This document shows positions 55,585 to 64,000 of a stretch of 64,000 bases of DNA, in pieces. The number at the start of each line of letters is the position of its first letter. Within the stretch, counting starts at the first letter, position 1. The stretch is from Byssothecium circinans (Eukaryota; Ascomycota; Dothideomycetes; Pleosporales; Massarinaceae), in the NCBI GenBank assembly GCA_010015675.1, contig ML977038.1, positions 1-64,000 of the forward strand. The letters are read 5' to 3'. The notes beneath the pieces are model-generated. The model did no database searches and had not been told where the DNA came from. It was given only the letters and a program-made list of their open reading frames with translations. Both the position numbers and the translations under genes were made by a program.

Positions 55585-58500
55585 TCAAATCTCGTACCCT
55601 TTCGCTTCCTCTTGCTCCTTGGTGAGCTTCCTCAGAAGCCGATCGCAAGACTTCCTCATCTTGCCAGTCTTGTTGTCCATTTCCTTCGACATTGCTTCGA
55701 TCTCCTTGTTGTGACGATCAGCCAGGCTTTGCAAAACGTGATGTCCGTCTGACTGATAAGTGTTCGCAATGTCATCCACGGAAGTCTCACTGTCGACAAT
55801 GTGTCGCAATACACGGTTAGTTATGTGATCAAGATGCTCTCCAAGGGCACGCTGATGCGGTTGTAAGCGTGCTTCCCACTCTATCTCTTCGGATTCTGAT
55901 GTGGGTATCGGAGGGTCCGTTCGAGGCTCCGGCTCAGCAGATGTCGAGCTATGGCTGCTAGGCGAGTCGCCATCCAAAGGCGGCGGTGACGAGCGCAAGT
56001 TGATCGGAGTTCCGTTTGCTTCGGGGAATGGGTCATCCGCATCGTCAATGAGCGTGTCGCCATCAATTGCCATCCCTTCGGCGTCGAAGTGACCTGGCTG
56101 AAGCTGTGTATGCTCAACTAATTCCGGAGTGGAATTGCGAATAGAATCATTCGTTTCCATATTTTTCTGCGGTTGTGCCATAGGCGGGACTGTAGTCTCA
56201 CCAATCTCCAAAGTCCAGCTGTTGTAGTGTTTGGTAGGCTTACCAATAATTATTGAACCTTGCTCGAACTTGTTCATCGGGACCGCAACAGCCTTTTTGG
56301 GTGCACCTGGTGGCTGGACCGGGATGGAAACGGGATCCGTTCGTGGATCGGGGAGTGGCTTTGCCCCCGAAAGCAAGTTGGTTGAATTGCTACTGTCACC
56401 AAGTTCGATCGGAATTGTCTGCAAAGATCCGCGTCCTATTCCTTTAGGTGCATTTTCCCCGGTGAGCCGTCGCGTGAAAGCTGTTACTTTAGACTTCTGG
56501 GATGATCGTCTGAATGGATCACTCCTTGCAATCTCGGATTCAGCTATCTCTTTCTCCATAGTAACGCGCTGAGGATCCGCATGTCCGGATATCGCTGTTG
56601 ACTCTGCATGAGGTGAAGCCGGTGTAGGTTTGCTATTGCTTGAAAGAAGCTCAACATTGGCTGAGTTCTCCGGTTGACTTGGTCTCGAGATGCGATGCAT
56701 TGGTGTGCGCCCGCCCACGACGCTCCGCTTTTGAGATGCAGGAGGCAAAACGTCCACCACATTCTCAGTGTTCGAGTTGCGAGGGGGTTGCATCTCACCT
56801 ACCTGGTGTGGAAGGGAATCAGCTGAACGAGGGTGTCTCCTAATTGGGCTCGACGGGTCCTCTAGCACTCGCTGCGGCCCTTTGGTAGAGACTGCATGTG
56901 TAGCTCCAGTAGTGTCCTTCTTCGCTCGCTTCGTGGGCGGCGTGGTTGGAGTTGAACCGTTCTCTGCAGGGCGTTTGCGGGGCAGGGCGTTCTTTGCTCG
57001 CACAGCATCGTGGTTGGCAGCGGTACTACAGTCTTCATTGCCGATGTCAGGATTCAGCTTGTCCACAATGTTGATCTCAGCATTGAGCATCCTCTGATCG
57101 AGAGTCGGCTTTTTGCTCTTACGCTTCAAGAGCGTGGATTTCTCAGCGAAATTCGACAACATGCTAGATATCGGTGCGTCGTGAGATGTGGACTGAGTTA
57201 TTGGGCCAGGAGACCGTGCTTTACGACGACCCACGGTGGCCTTTGAGATAGGTGGCGGGCCGGTCTTCCTCGGCTGGCGTGCCTTCGCAACCCGACCGTT
57301 GCGCTTCGTTGGTGACGGTGGTTTTCTCCTGCTCTCAGCATACTCCGAGCCGGAACTGCCGCCTTCTATGCTCTCCTCCTCAGAAGTGCCTTCAATATAC
57401 GCAACCGTTTTCGCCGCTTTCCGTTTTACTCGCGAATTTGCCTCATGTTTCGCGTCCTCTTCTTCAGGTAGGTCAAAGTCGTTCCGCTGTCCCGAAAATT
57501 TGTCCCCAAGTTGTTTTCCTTTGGGCGGTTTGGAAACCTTCGGTAAGCCGGATGATCTAGATAGAGCGTCGGTATCCGGTGCCTCTCTCTGCGATGTTCC
57601 TACAGTCTCCGGTGCGCGAGGAGAAGGTCGTGCGCGCGTGGCTACTGGCTCTGGTAGAGCAATCGGATCCTCGTCGTCTTCTGTGTCGTGCACATCCTTC
57701 CGAGGTTTAGGCTTTGGGCTAATTGGTTTGGCTTTTATGGCCGGGTTTCCTTTGGTACGTCGAAAAATCCTCGGCGACTGATCTGGGAAGTCGAACTCAT
57801 TATGATTTTGCGATAGTGGAGGTGGCTTTCGCGTTGTCTGGTTCGACATGGGCTTGTGGACGACAGGAAGCGCACCAGCCTTGTCCTGAACGGTATGCTT
57901 TCGCTCGGGTGGGTTCTCCTTATCCAGAGATACGCCATCCAAACGTTGTGTGTCCTGGCTCCTGTCTTCTTCCTCTTGTTGTGTAATCTTGGTATAATTG
58001 ACATCATTGCCTTTCGCAACAGAGGCCATATCTGTGGTTTTGGAGAGGCCTTCAGACTCCCCAACGGGACAGCTTTTGTTGGGCCGCTGATTCGACGCCG
58101 GCTGACTAACATCGACGTCGGAGTCGCTGCCCCCGGAATCTAGGGACGAAGGCCACCCAAGGAGCTCTTTTAAGCCCTTCTCGACCTCCTCAGCATCGGA
58201 TCGGTTCTCGAGCAAGATAGTCAGCTTTTCTCCTGCATGGGCAGAGGAGTTGACTTGATAAGTCCGCATTCCAACCTTGAGATCGACCACAACCTCCCAA
58301 GGTTTGAGGTTCGTCTGTAGGTTCTGTGAGTCATGCAACTTCGATGCCTGGCGTCTCACACCCTCGATATGATCGAACGGTACGTCGATGAAGGTGATGT
58401 GTGGTAGAGATTCGTCGGGGGTCATGATGGTAAGACCATGTCCTTGCGCGAAAAGCGTTGACCTCGCATCGCCGAACCATTTGAACCCATCAGATGCAAC

Positions 58501-59013
58501 AAGAGACACTGGGTAGAAGATCATCGGCTCTACAGCCGCCTCGATGTTGAATTTGGTGTGCAGAACGTCCACGAAGCGTTGGAATCGCGTCATCCAATCG
58601 GCTCCTTTGTCTGTAGGGAAAGTCGGCTCAAGAATCTTCTTCTGCCAGAAGCTCGAAAATGCAATGCCTCGATAGCGACCTTCTCGAATGATGAGGCCTG
58701 CTACCACTCTCGTCTCTTCGGGTGCCGACTTGCTCAAGATAATGTCACCAACCTTGACCAGGTCGCTGGACAGGCTTTTCAGTTGCTTTCCTACATCTGC
58801 TGACGCTTCGAGCATCCTGGCCAGGGCCATACCTATCCATCTCCGCCGGACGACTGAACAATCGCTGTCGCAGAACGTTCGTAGGTACGCCACCGCCGTT
58901 TTTGGTAGCGTGCTGCTGCTGAAAGGTCCTTTGACGACGAGGGAGTATAGCTGCTCATAAGAGGCATCATTGTCGGGCGCCTCAAGCGCAGCCGCCAATT
59001 CCTGCGCGGACAT
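55585..59013 (-). CDS. Large nuclear-type protein, possible meiotic axis (Red1/SYCP2-like) protein
   Basis: One uninterrupted frame of 1,142 codons from MSAQELAAALEAPDN. Residues 1-150 are helical and leucine-rich with repeat-like helices. Residues about 165-290 look like a PH-type beta domain: ITFIDVPFDHIEGVRRQ, WEVVVDLKVGMRTY, then LTILLENRSDAEEVEKGLKEL. Residues about 300-1030 are disordered, Ser/Pro/Lys-rich with basic clusters (PRKRP, PPTKRAKKD), fitting DNA or chromatin binding. The last 110 residues are a charged helical, coiled-coil-like end (RHNKEIEAMSKEMDNKTGKMRK). ARM-like part, PH domain, disordered linker and C-terminal coiled coil is the plan of Red1, Rec10 and SYCP2 axis proteins. 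That is inference from layout only; I recognise no diagnostic motif. Confidence 0.6.
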   Translation of the reverse strand: MSAQELAAALEAPDNDASYEQLYSLVVKGPFSSSTLPKTAVAYLRTFCDSDCSVVRRRWIGMALARMLEASADVGKQLKSLSSDLVKVGDIILSKSAPEETRVVAGLIIREGRYRGIAFSSFWQKKILEPTFPTDKGADWMTRFQRFVDVLHTKFNIEAAVEPMIFYPVSLVASDGFKWFGDARSTLFAQGHGLTIMTPDESLPHITFIDVPFDHIEGVRRQASKLHDSQNLQTNLKPWEVVVDLKVGMRTYQVNSSAHAGEKLTILLENRSDAEEVEKGLKELLGWPSSLDSGGSDSDVDVSQPASNQRPNKSCPVGESEGLSKTTDMASVAKGNDVNYTKITQQEEEDRSQDTQRLDGVSLDKENPPERKHTVQDKAGALPVVHKPMSNQTTRKPPPLSQNHNEFDFPDQSPRIFRRTKGNPAIKAKPISPKPKPRKDVHDTEDDEDPIALPEPVATRARPSPRAPETVGTSQREAPDTDALSRSSGLPKVSKPPKGKQLGDKFSGQRNDFDLPEEEDAKHEANSRVKRKAAKTVAYIEGTSEEESIEGGSSGSEYAESRRKPPSPTKRNGRVAKARQPRKTGPPPISKATVGRRKARSPGPITQSTSHDAPISSMLSNFAEKSTLLKRKSKKPTLDQRMLNAEINIVDKLNPDIGNEDCSTAANHDAVRAKNALPRKRPAENGSTPTTPPTKRAKKDTTGATHAVSTKGPQRVLEDPSSPIRRHPRSADSLPHQVGEMQPPRNSNTENVVDVLPPASQKRSVVGGRTPMHRISRPSQPENSANVELLSSNSKPTPASPHAESTAISGHADPQRVTMEKEIAESEIARSDPFRRSSQKSKVTAFTRRLTGENAPKGIGRGSLQTIPIELGDSSNSTNLLSGAKPLPDPRTDPVSIPVQPPGAPKKAVAVPMNKFEQGSIIIGKPTKHYNSWTLEIGETTVPPMAQPQKNMETNDSIRNSTPELVEHTQLQPGHFDAEGMAIDGDTLIDDADDPFPEANGTPINLRSSPPPLDGDSPSSHSSTSAEPEPRTDPPIPTSESEEIEWEARLQPHQRALGEHLDHITNRVLRHIVDSETSVDDIANTYQSDGHHVLQSLADRHNKEIEAMSKEMDNKTGKMRKSCDRLLRKLTKEQEEAKGYEI

Positions 59014-60123
59014 TCTGAGGTGGAAGTGAGAACTCAGCGCATCTGAGTTTCGGCGGCGGGAGGACGCGAGAAGACGCGAGACGCGACGGCAGGGATACGC
59101 GAAGGAGAACTGACGTCAAGAAGACGAAGCGCCAGCGCAATAATGGTACGAAGAGAGGAATTGAGAGTCTGAGAAAGCGTAGAGTAGATGAAATAGAGAC
59201 AAGGTGAGAAAGAGGGATGGGAAATTTGACAGCGGTCGGTGGGTGTTAGGAGGAAGGCGCAAACGCCTGGGAAGGAGCGATTTGGCTGCGCGACACCTCG
59301 ACCCTCACCCGTTCAAATGGGCAATGCTCCACATTTGCCCTTCTTTTAGCATTAGGACCGGTCGATCGATCAAAGCATGAAGCAGTATGATGATGATGCA
59401 ATAGGGAAAAGCCGCGCACATTCGTTCGTGGTGCCGGTAGAGCGCATTCGCGTCTGGAAAGAGCGCGTGCTATATATACAGCGCTTGTTCAAGTGTCAAA
59501 AGTTCACAAGGTCCCGTCCCGAGGTCCCATCGGTCCTTTCAGTCCTTCTACACGTGACGTAGAAATCAAATGTGCTGCACGTTCAAAACATCGTAGGGGA
59601 ATTGATATCTGCACGTTGAGGAACATCGGATGTGACGCGCTCGCGTTGTAGGCTAGCCGAATGCAGGATGGCGCACACAACTCGGGCACATTGATCAATG
59701 GTCTGTCCACACCGTTCATCACTCTCTTGCTTCATATGCATCTTTAAACGCTGTACTAAAGGCAGACCATAGCATTTAAGGCAACGGAGAGTATTGTGTC
59801 CGACGACTTTGAAAAGTATGCTCCTTGAAGCTCTCAGTGTTCCTGCCTGGAACTCGTCAAAAGAACACAGGGTTATGGTGAGAGACGGTAAGGACAGCCA
59901 TATACAGCACATCTGATACAATAAACCCAGCCTGGGATATTTGACAATACTAGGCGCTGGTCCTATATCACAGCTTACGCAGCCACGATCCTTCGGACAT
60001 ATCAACGCGGCTGTGCAGACAAAGGACAAGCAAATGCCCTTACAAATTATCGAGGACACCTTTCTAGACCAGCGACAACCCAACTAACGACACCGCATCT
60101 GCGCTTTGTAGGACGAGCTTGCC
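59014..60123. other. Upstream and intergenic region
   Basis: The first 300 bp are probably promoter of the gene at 55585-59013. A minus-strand frame of 166 codons (60083-59583) has no recognisable content. No RNA gene seen. Confidence 0.4.
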
Positions 60124-61300
60124 ATGATGGCTAACGATGGAGTTGAAAGCAGCGCGGCTTCAACAGCACCAGCCGCGGTGTCCAGCATCAGCAACACCAG
60201 ACTGCATTTGATCATCGTTGGGCAAGTACTGCCCACACTGTCCAGATATCTACTAACAGGCACAGGTTCTGGCTCTGTCTCTTTATTTCTGCTACGGAAA
60301 CGACTATAATCACGACGGCCTTGATCAAGATATCCAGCAATTTCCATAGGCTCGATCAGGCGGCCTGGCTCGTTGCGGCCTGCCTGCTTACTTACAATTC
60401 CTTCTGATGATCACGGCGAAAATGAGCGACATTTGGGGATTGAAGAGAACCTTGCTTGCGTTCAATGGTTTCGTCCTCGTCTTCTCAATGGCCTGCTCTG
60501 GAGCGCAAACAATGACCCAACTGTACGTCCCGACTCCAACGAACTCAAACGTGGGCTCACATATACAGGATTGTTTTCCCTGCCTTGCAAGGTATCGGAG
60601 GATCCGGCCTCTACTCACTCGTCTTCGTAGCAATCGTGAAGCTCGTCGTTCCAGGGAAGATGGGCTTCTACTCTGGTGGGGTGCGTTCAGTATTTACCTT
60701 AGCAAATCGACTCGGTCCCGTCCTTGGAAGCGTCATATAAGACCACACGAGCTGGCGATGGATATTTTGGATAAATGGTCCGATTATCGCCACTGCCATG
60801 GTCATCCTCTTCCTCATTATGCCCAGCCTCGACGACGGCAAGTCCACTGAAGAACAACTCCGAGGCTTTGACGGCATTGGCGGTGTCCTCTCCATATCGT
60901 GGCCAATACCGCTACTCTTTGCGCTTCAAGAAGCTGGTGTACACTATGCGTGGAAGTCAGGGGTCATCATAGGGACGCTCATCACCGGCGGAGTCCTATT
61001 CTTCTTCTTACAAGCAATTCCAGGTCATGCTCACCTTTTCCCTTTTTGAACTTCATCGTCGCGATTGTTTTAGCAATTGTGCGGGAAACGCAGGGTATAT
61101 TTGGGAAGATGCCAGTGAGGAGAGTAGGGAACGAGTTCATGGAAACAGTTCAAAAGGGAGAAGCAGTGGAGACGAAAGACACCACAGAGCTCAATGATGT
61201 GTTAACCCGCGGAGAAGACATGGGAACTGATAATGGTGACCCACCTCGCAAAGCATCGGCTAGCGCACCCGACCAGGAAAGCATGGAGTCAAAGAATTGA
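60124..61300 (+). pseudogene. Decayed DHA2-type MFS drug transporter
   Basis: Remnant of a 14-helix H+-antiporter. Removing a GC-AG intron (60222-60265) and a GT-AG intron (about 60522-60567) gives recognisable helices: ISATETTIITTALIKI (helix 1), DQAAWLVAACLLTYNSF, AKMSDIWGLKRTLL (the loop 2-3 MFS motif), GIGGSGLYSLVFVAI, PGKMGFYSGG, SWRWIFWINGPI and the linker helices to about 61048. Lesions are a 1-bp loss near 60401 (TTC|CTG), TAA near 60738 in place of the usual residue before the SWRWIFW helix, and loss of most of helices 7-13: the sequence jumps to a last helix and a tail ending ESMESKN at 61300. It cannot make a functional transporter. Confidence 0.8.
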
Positions 61301-62113
61301 GGGGACACCCAGCACTTTCTCTCGTCGCTACGGTACCAAAGGTAATCCATGAATTAACCATCTCCAAGTTTAAAAGATACACAGCATCTCACGGTAGTTG
61401 TTCAACTGCTTGGCACCAAACTATCATAGTATCAATGCAAGTACACCTCTATCGTGCTACACTTCTGCAAAGATCAACATGCAGCCACCCCACGCACCCA
61501 TCCGTCAACCAAACCTCAGACCTGCACCCGCATCACAGTGCCGACGTTTAGCGTTGCTTCCCCAACATCGCCATTGGTCCGCTTCCCCGCACACGCACCC
61601 GCTCCGAACACCCCCGACGGCTCAATCGTCCCGGGGAACGTCAACGACAATGACGTCTTTGCATCACCATCCAAATCGCCTGTCCATCTCCGCGAAAGCG
61701 ATGGGCGAGCGGCTGACGGCGACATGGGTCTCGCACAACAGCATCTTTACATTACACGAGATGGACTATGGTTGGTTCAAATTCCAGGTGTGTGTGCTGT
61801 GGTTGGTTGTACCGCCTCATGGTAGGATTTGGAATTTTGTGGGTTGATATGCAAAGTCATGGGATGCGGAGCACGAACGGCTTTCTGGGGATCGTCCACG
61901 GATTACTTACCTCGGGTTAAACATAGTCCTGAGGGAACTTACTTATGAATCATTGCTCGCGCCTGTGTGCGCAGACTGACGTTGCGCACCTGTCTTTCTC
62001 ATCTCTCGTCGTTTCGTCCGTCTAGTTATCGATTCAGGTTTGAGCTCGGCACTGAAACTCTCTCCCATGACACTTCAATACACGCCACGCTGATTTCGAA
62101 CTGATCTGTCTAA
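61301..62113. other. Intergenic region
   Basis: About 800 bp between the decayed transporter and the MFS permease gene. Overlapping short frames (for example 61398-61847) are not convincing. The last 130 bp are CT-rich and likely promoter and leader of the permease. Confidence 0.4.
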
Positions 62114-64000
62114 ATGGCTCCTATGGTTGAAAAAGAGCACGATGCTCACAGCAGCAACGACTCGAAGCTTATCGACGAAGCGCAGAATCAAGAAACTGTC
62201 CTTCCTGTCGACGACCTCCCAGATCCCGATGCGGGACTAAGCGAAGAGGAACGCGCTGCCATCGTGTGTCTTCCTCTCTCGCTCTCTCTCTCTAATTCAA
62301 GAATCTAAAGCCCAAACTAACATTGCACAAAGGACCGAAAACTTCTCTGGAGACTCGACCTCAAGCTGATCCCCTGGCTTTCCTTCCTCTACCTAATATC
62401 TTTCCTCGATCGCACAAACATTGGTCCGTTCCCTCTCCAATCCGTTCTTTTAACCCTTAACCCTGTACACCGAGTCTAACCCACCACACAGGCAATGCCA
62501 AAGTCGATGGACTCCAAGAGGATCTCCACCTCTCCGATAGCCAATACAACTCCACACTAACCATTTTCTTCATCTCCTACTCGCTCTTCGAACCTCTCAC
62601 TAATATCCTCCTCAAGAGAATGCGACCAAGTATCTTCCTACCGATCATCATGGTATGGTGGGGGATCTGTATGACGACTATGGGGCTTGTGCATAATTTC
62701 GCGGGGTTGATGACTGCGGTAAGTTCAAGCGCCATCTACGTAGCAGAGAAGAGGGATTAAAAGGGCTGGTGTGTATAGTATTTGGGAGGCTGATGGGTAA
62801 CAGCGTTGGTGGCTCGGTGTCGCAGAAGCAGGGCTCTTCCCCGGCGTGAATTACTACCTTAGTTGCTGGTACAAGAGATCTGAATTCGGAATCCGCGCCG
62901 CCATCTTTTTCTCCGCTGCTGCACTCGCTGGATCCTTCGGAGGTCTGCTTGCTGCCGCCATTGCACAGATGCGTGGTATAGGAGGGAAACCGGGATGGGC
63001 GTGGATTTTTGTATGTCCCCCTTTGGCACTCTCCGGCCTTCCCCTTCTTTCTTCCCCCTTGAACTGACAACTCTCAAGATCCTCGAAGGTCTCGCGACTA
63101 TCCTCGTTGGCATCGTAAGTTACTGGATGGTGCACGATTTCCCTGATGAAGCGTCTTTGTGCGTATATCCCCTCCCCTCTCCCTACTTTTCCTCTCCATT
63201 CCCATCTTGCACTCATTCTGTCCGTTCTCCTATGCCACACGCACTCATCCACTCAACCCCAAAACCTATTCCTTCTTCCTCTACCCCATCGTCCACTCTT
63301 CCCCTCCCCTCTTCCTTCCACCACAAAACACCCCACTAACGCCATCCCCCAGCCTCTCCCCCAGCGACCGCACCCGCGTCCTCCGCCGCCTCCGCGCCGA
63401 CAAACAAGCCTCCGCAAACCACGAATCCTTCAAAATGACCTTCTTCTGGGCCTCAGTCAAAGACTGGAAAACCTGGCTCTTCGCCATCATCTACATGGGC
63501 GCCGACGGCTCCCTCTACGCCTTCTCCCTCTTCCTCCCCTCCATCATCGCCGGTCTAGGCTACACCTCCACGACCGCGAACTTACTCAGCGTGCCGCCGT
63601 ACGCCGCCGCTGCGATCGTCACAGTGCTGGTGGGATGGCTGGCGGATCGTACGCGCCAGCGCGGACTTTTTAATATCTTTGTGAGCTTGTTTGGGATTGC
63701 GGGGTTTGCAATGCTTTTGGGGAGTGGGAGGCCCGGGGTGCAGTATGCGGGAACCTGTAAGTTTATCTCCCATTCCCGTCCCTTTTCCTTCGTCCCCAAC
63801 TAACAACCAAACTAAACAACCCCCAGTCCTCGGCGCAATAGGCATATACCCCTGCATAGCAAACACCATATCCTGGGCCTCCAACAACGTCGAAGGCGTC
63901 TACAAGCGCGGCGTCACCCTCGGCTTCGTCATCGGCTGGGGCAACCTCAACGGCGTCGTCTCCTCCAACATCTACCGCGGCCGCGATAAACCGCGCTACT
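62114..64000 (+). CDS. ACS-family MFS permease (Dal5/Tna1-like), 3' end outside window
   Basis: Anion:cation symporter family permease of the plasma membrane. Members import nicotinate, allantoate, tartrate and similar organic anions; the substrate here is unknown. Exons: 62114-62263, 62333-62423, 62492-62718, 62804-63010, 63079-63158, 63353-63756 and 63827 to the window end, all in phase, with introns of 68-194 nt. A hydrophilic N terminus (acidic, SEEERAAI) leads to LDLKLIPWLSFLYLISFLDRTNIGNAKVDGL, the family signature (parts: LISFLDRTNIGNAK). LGVAEAGLFPGVNYYLSCWYKR is the second signature. About 9 helices are visible, including RGVTLGFVIGWGNLNGVVSSNIYR near the cut. It lies beside the decayed transporter but is from another MFS family. 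Confidence 0.9.

Overview
The window comes from a filamentous ascomycete (Pezizomycotina). The protein genes carry short spliceosomal introns (about 45-110 nt, GT..CTAAC/CTGAC..AG). Housekeeping genes (Ded1 helicase, ER cyclophilin B, mitochondrial uS13, a Bem3-type RhoGAP) look like those of filamentous fungi. The repeats show repeat-induced point mutation (RIP), a process of this group. The sharp split into AT-rich repeat DNA and normal gene DNA is common in Dothideomycetes, but I cannot fix the class.

Positions 1-38,672 are a transposon graveyard. Most of it is AT-rich, TpA-rich and full of stops. Recognisable parts are: TA-flanked Fot1/pogo elements (a mildly mutated copy at 19,735-21,584, a copy with an assembly gap at 21,887-23,505, a heavily mutated copy at 35,335-37,185); roughly 1.07-kb non-autonomous relatives with similar ends; a complete RIP-mutated Ty3/Gypsy chromovirus with matching LTRs and a 5-bp target duplication (25,818-34,725); and a truncated inverted copy of it (15,859-21,886). 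The elements are nested in one another.

Inside this graveyard sits a younger, GC-normal element of about 9.5 kb (3,754-13,227). It is a Helitron/Helentron with short inverted terminal motifs and a Rep-helicase gene of about 1,770 codons on the minus strand, broken by stops that nearly all look like CAA/CAG to TAA/TAG changes. It carries two further divergently arranged genes. One, once three introns are removed, is a histone H3-fold protein: a long-tailed, CenH3-like H3 variant of about 199 codons. The other is an unrecognised protein of about 470 codons. Short introns across the element share a duplicated GTATTAG motif, and about 20 such pairs lie across it, resembling introner-like elements. 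This histone-bearing, introner-rich Helitron is the most unusual object in the window.

Positions 38,673-64,000 are ordinary gene DNA: DED1 (-), cyclophilin B (-) with a possible alternatively spliced membrane-anchored tail, mitochondrial uS13 (+, start codon alone in exon 1), a PX-PH-RhoGAP protein (+), a PLAC8 protein (+), a large protein with an architecture like meiotic axis proteins (-), a decayed DHA2 drug transporter (+), and the 5' part of an ACS-family MFS permease (+) running off the end. The genes look like independent units; only cyclophilin B and uS13 share a short divergent promoter.
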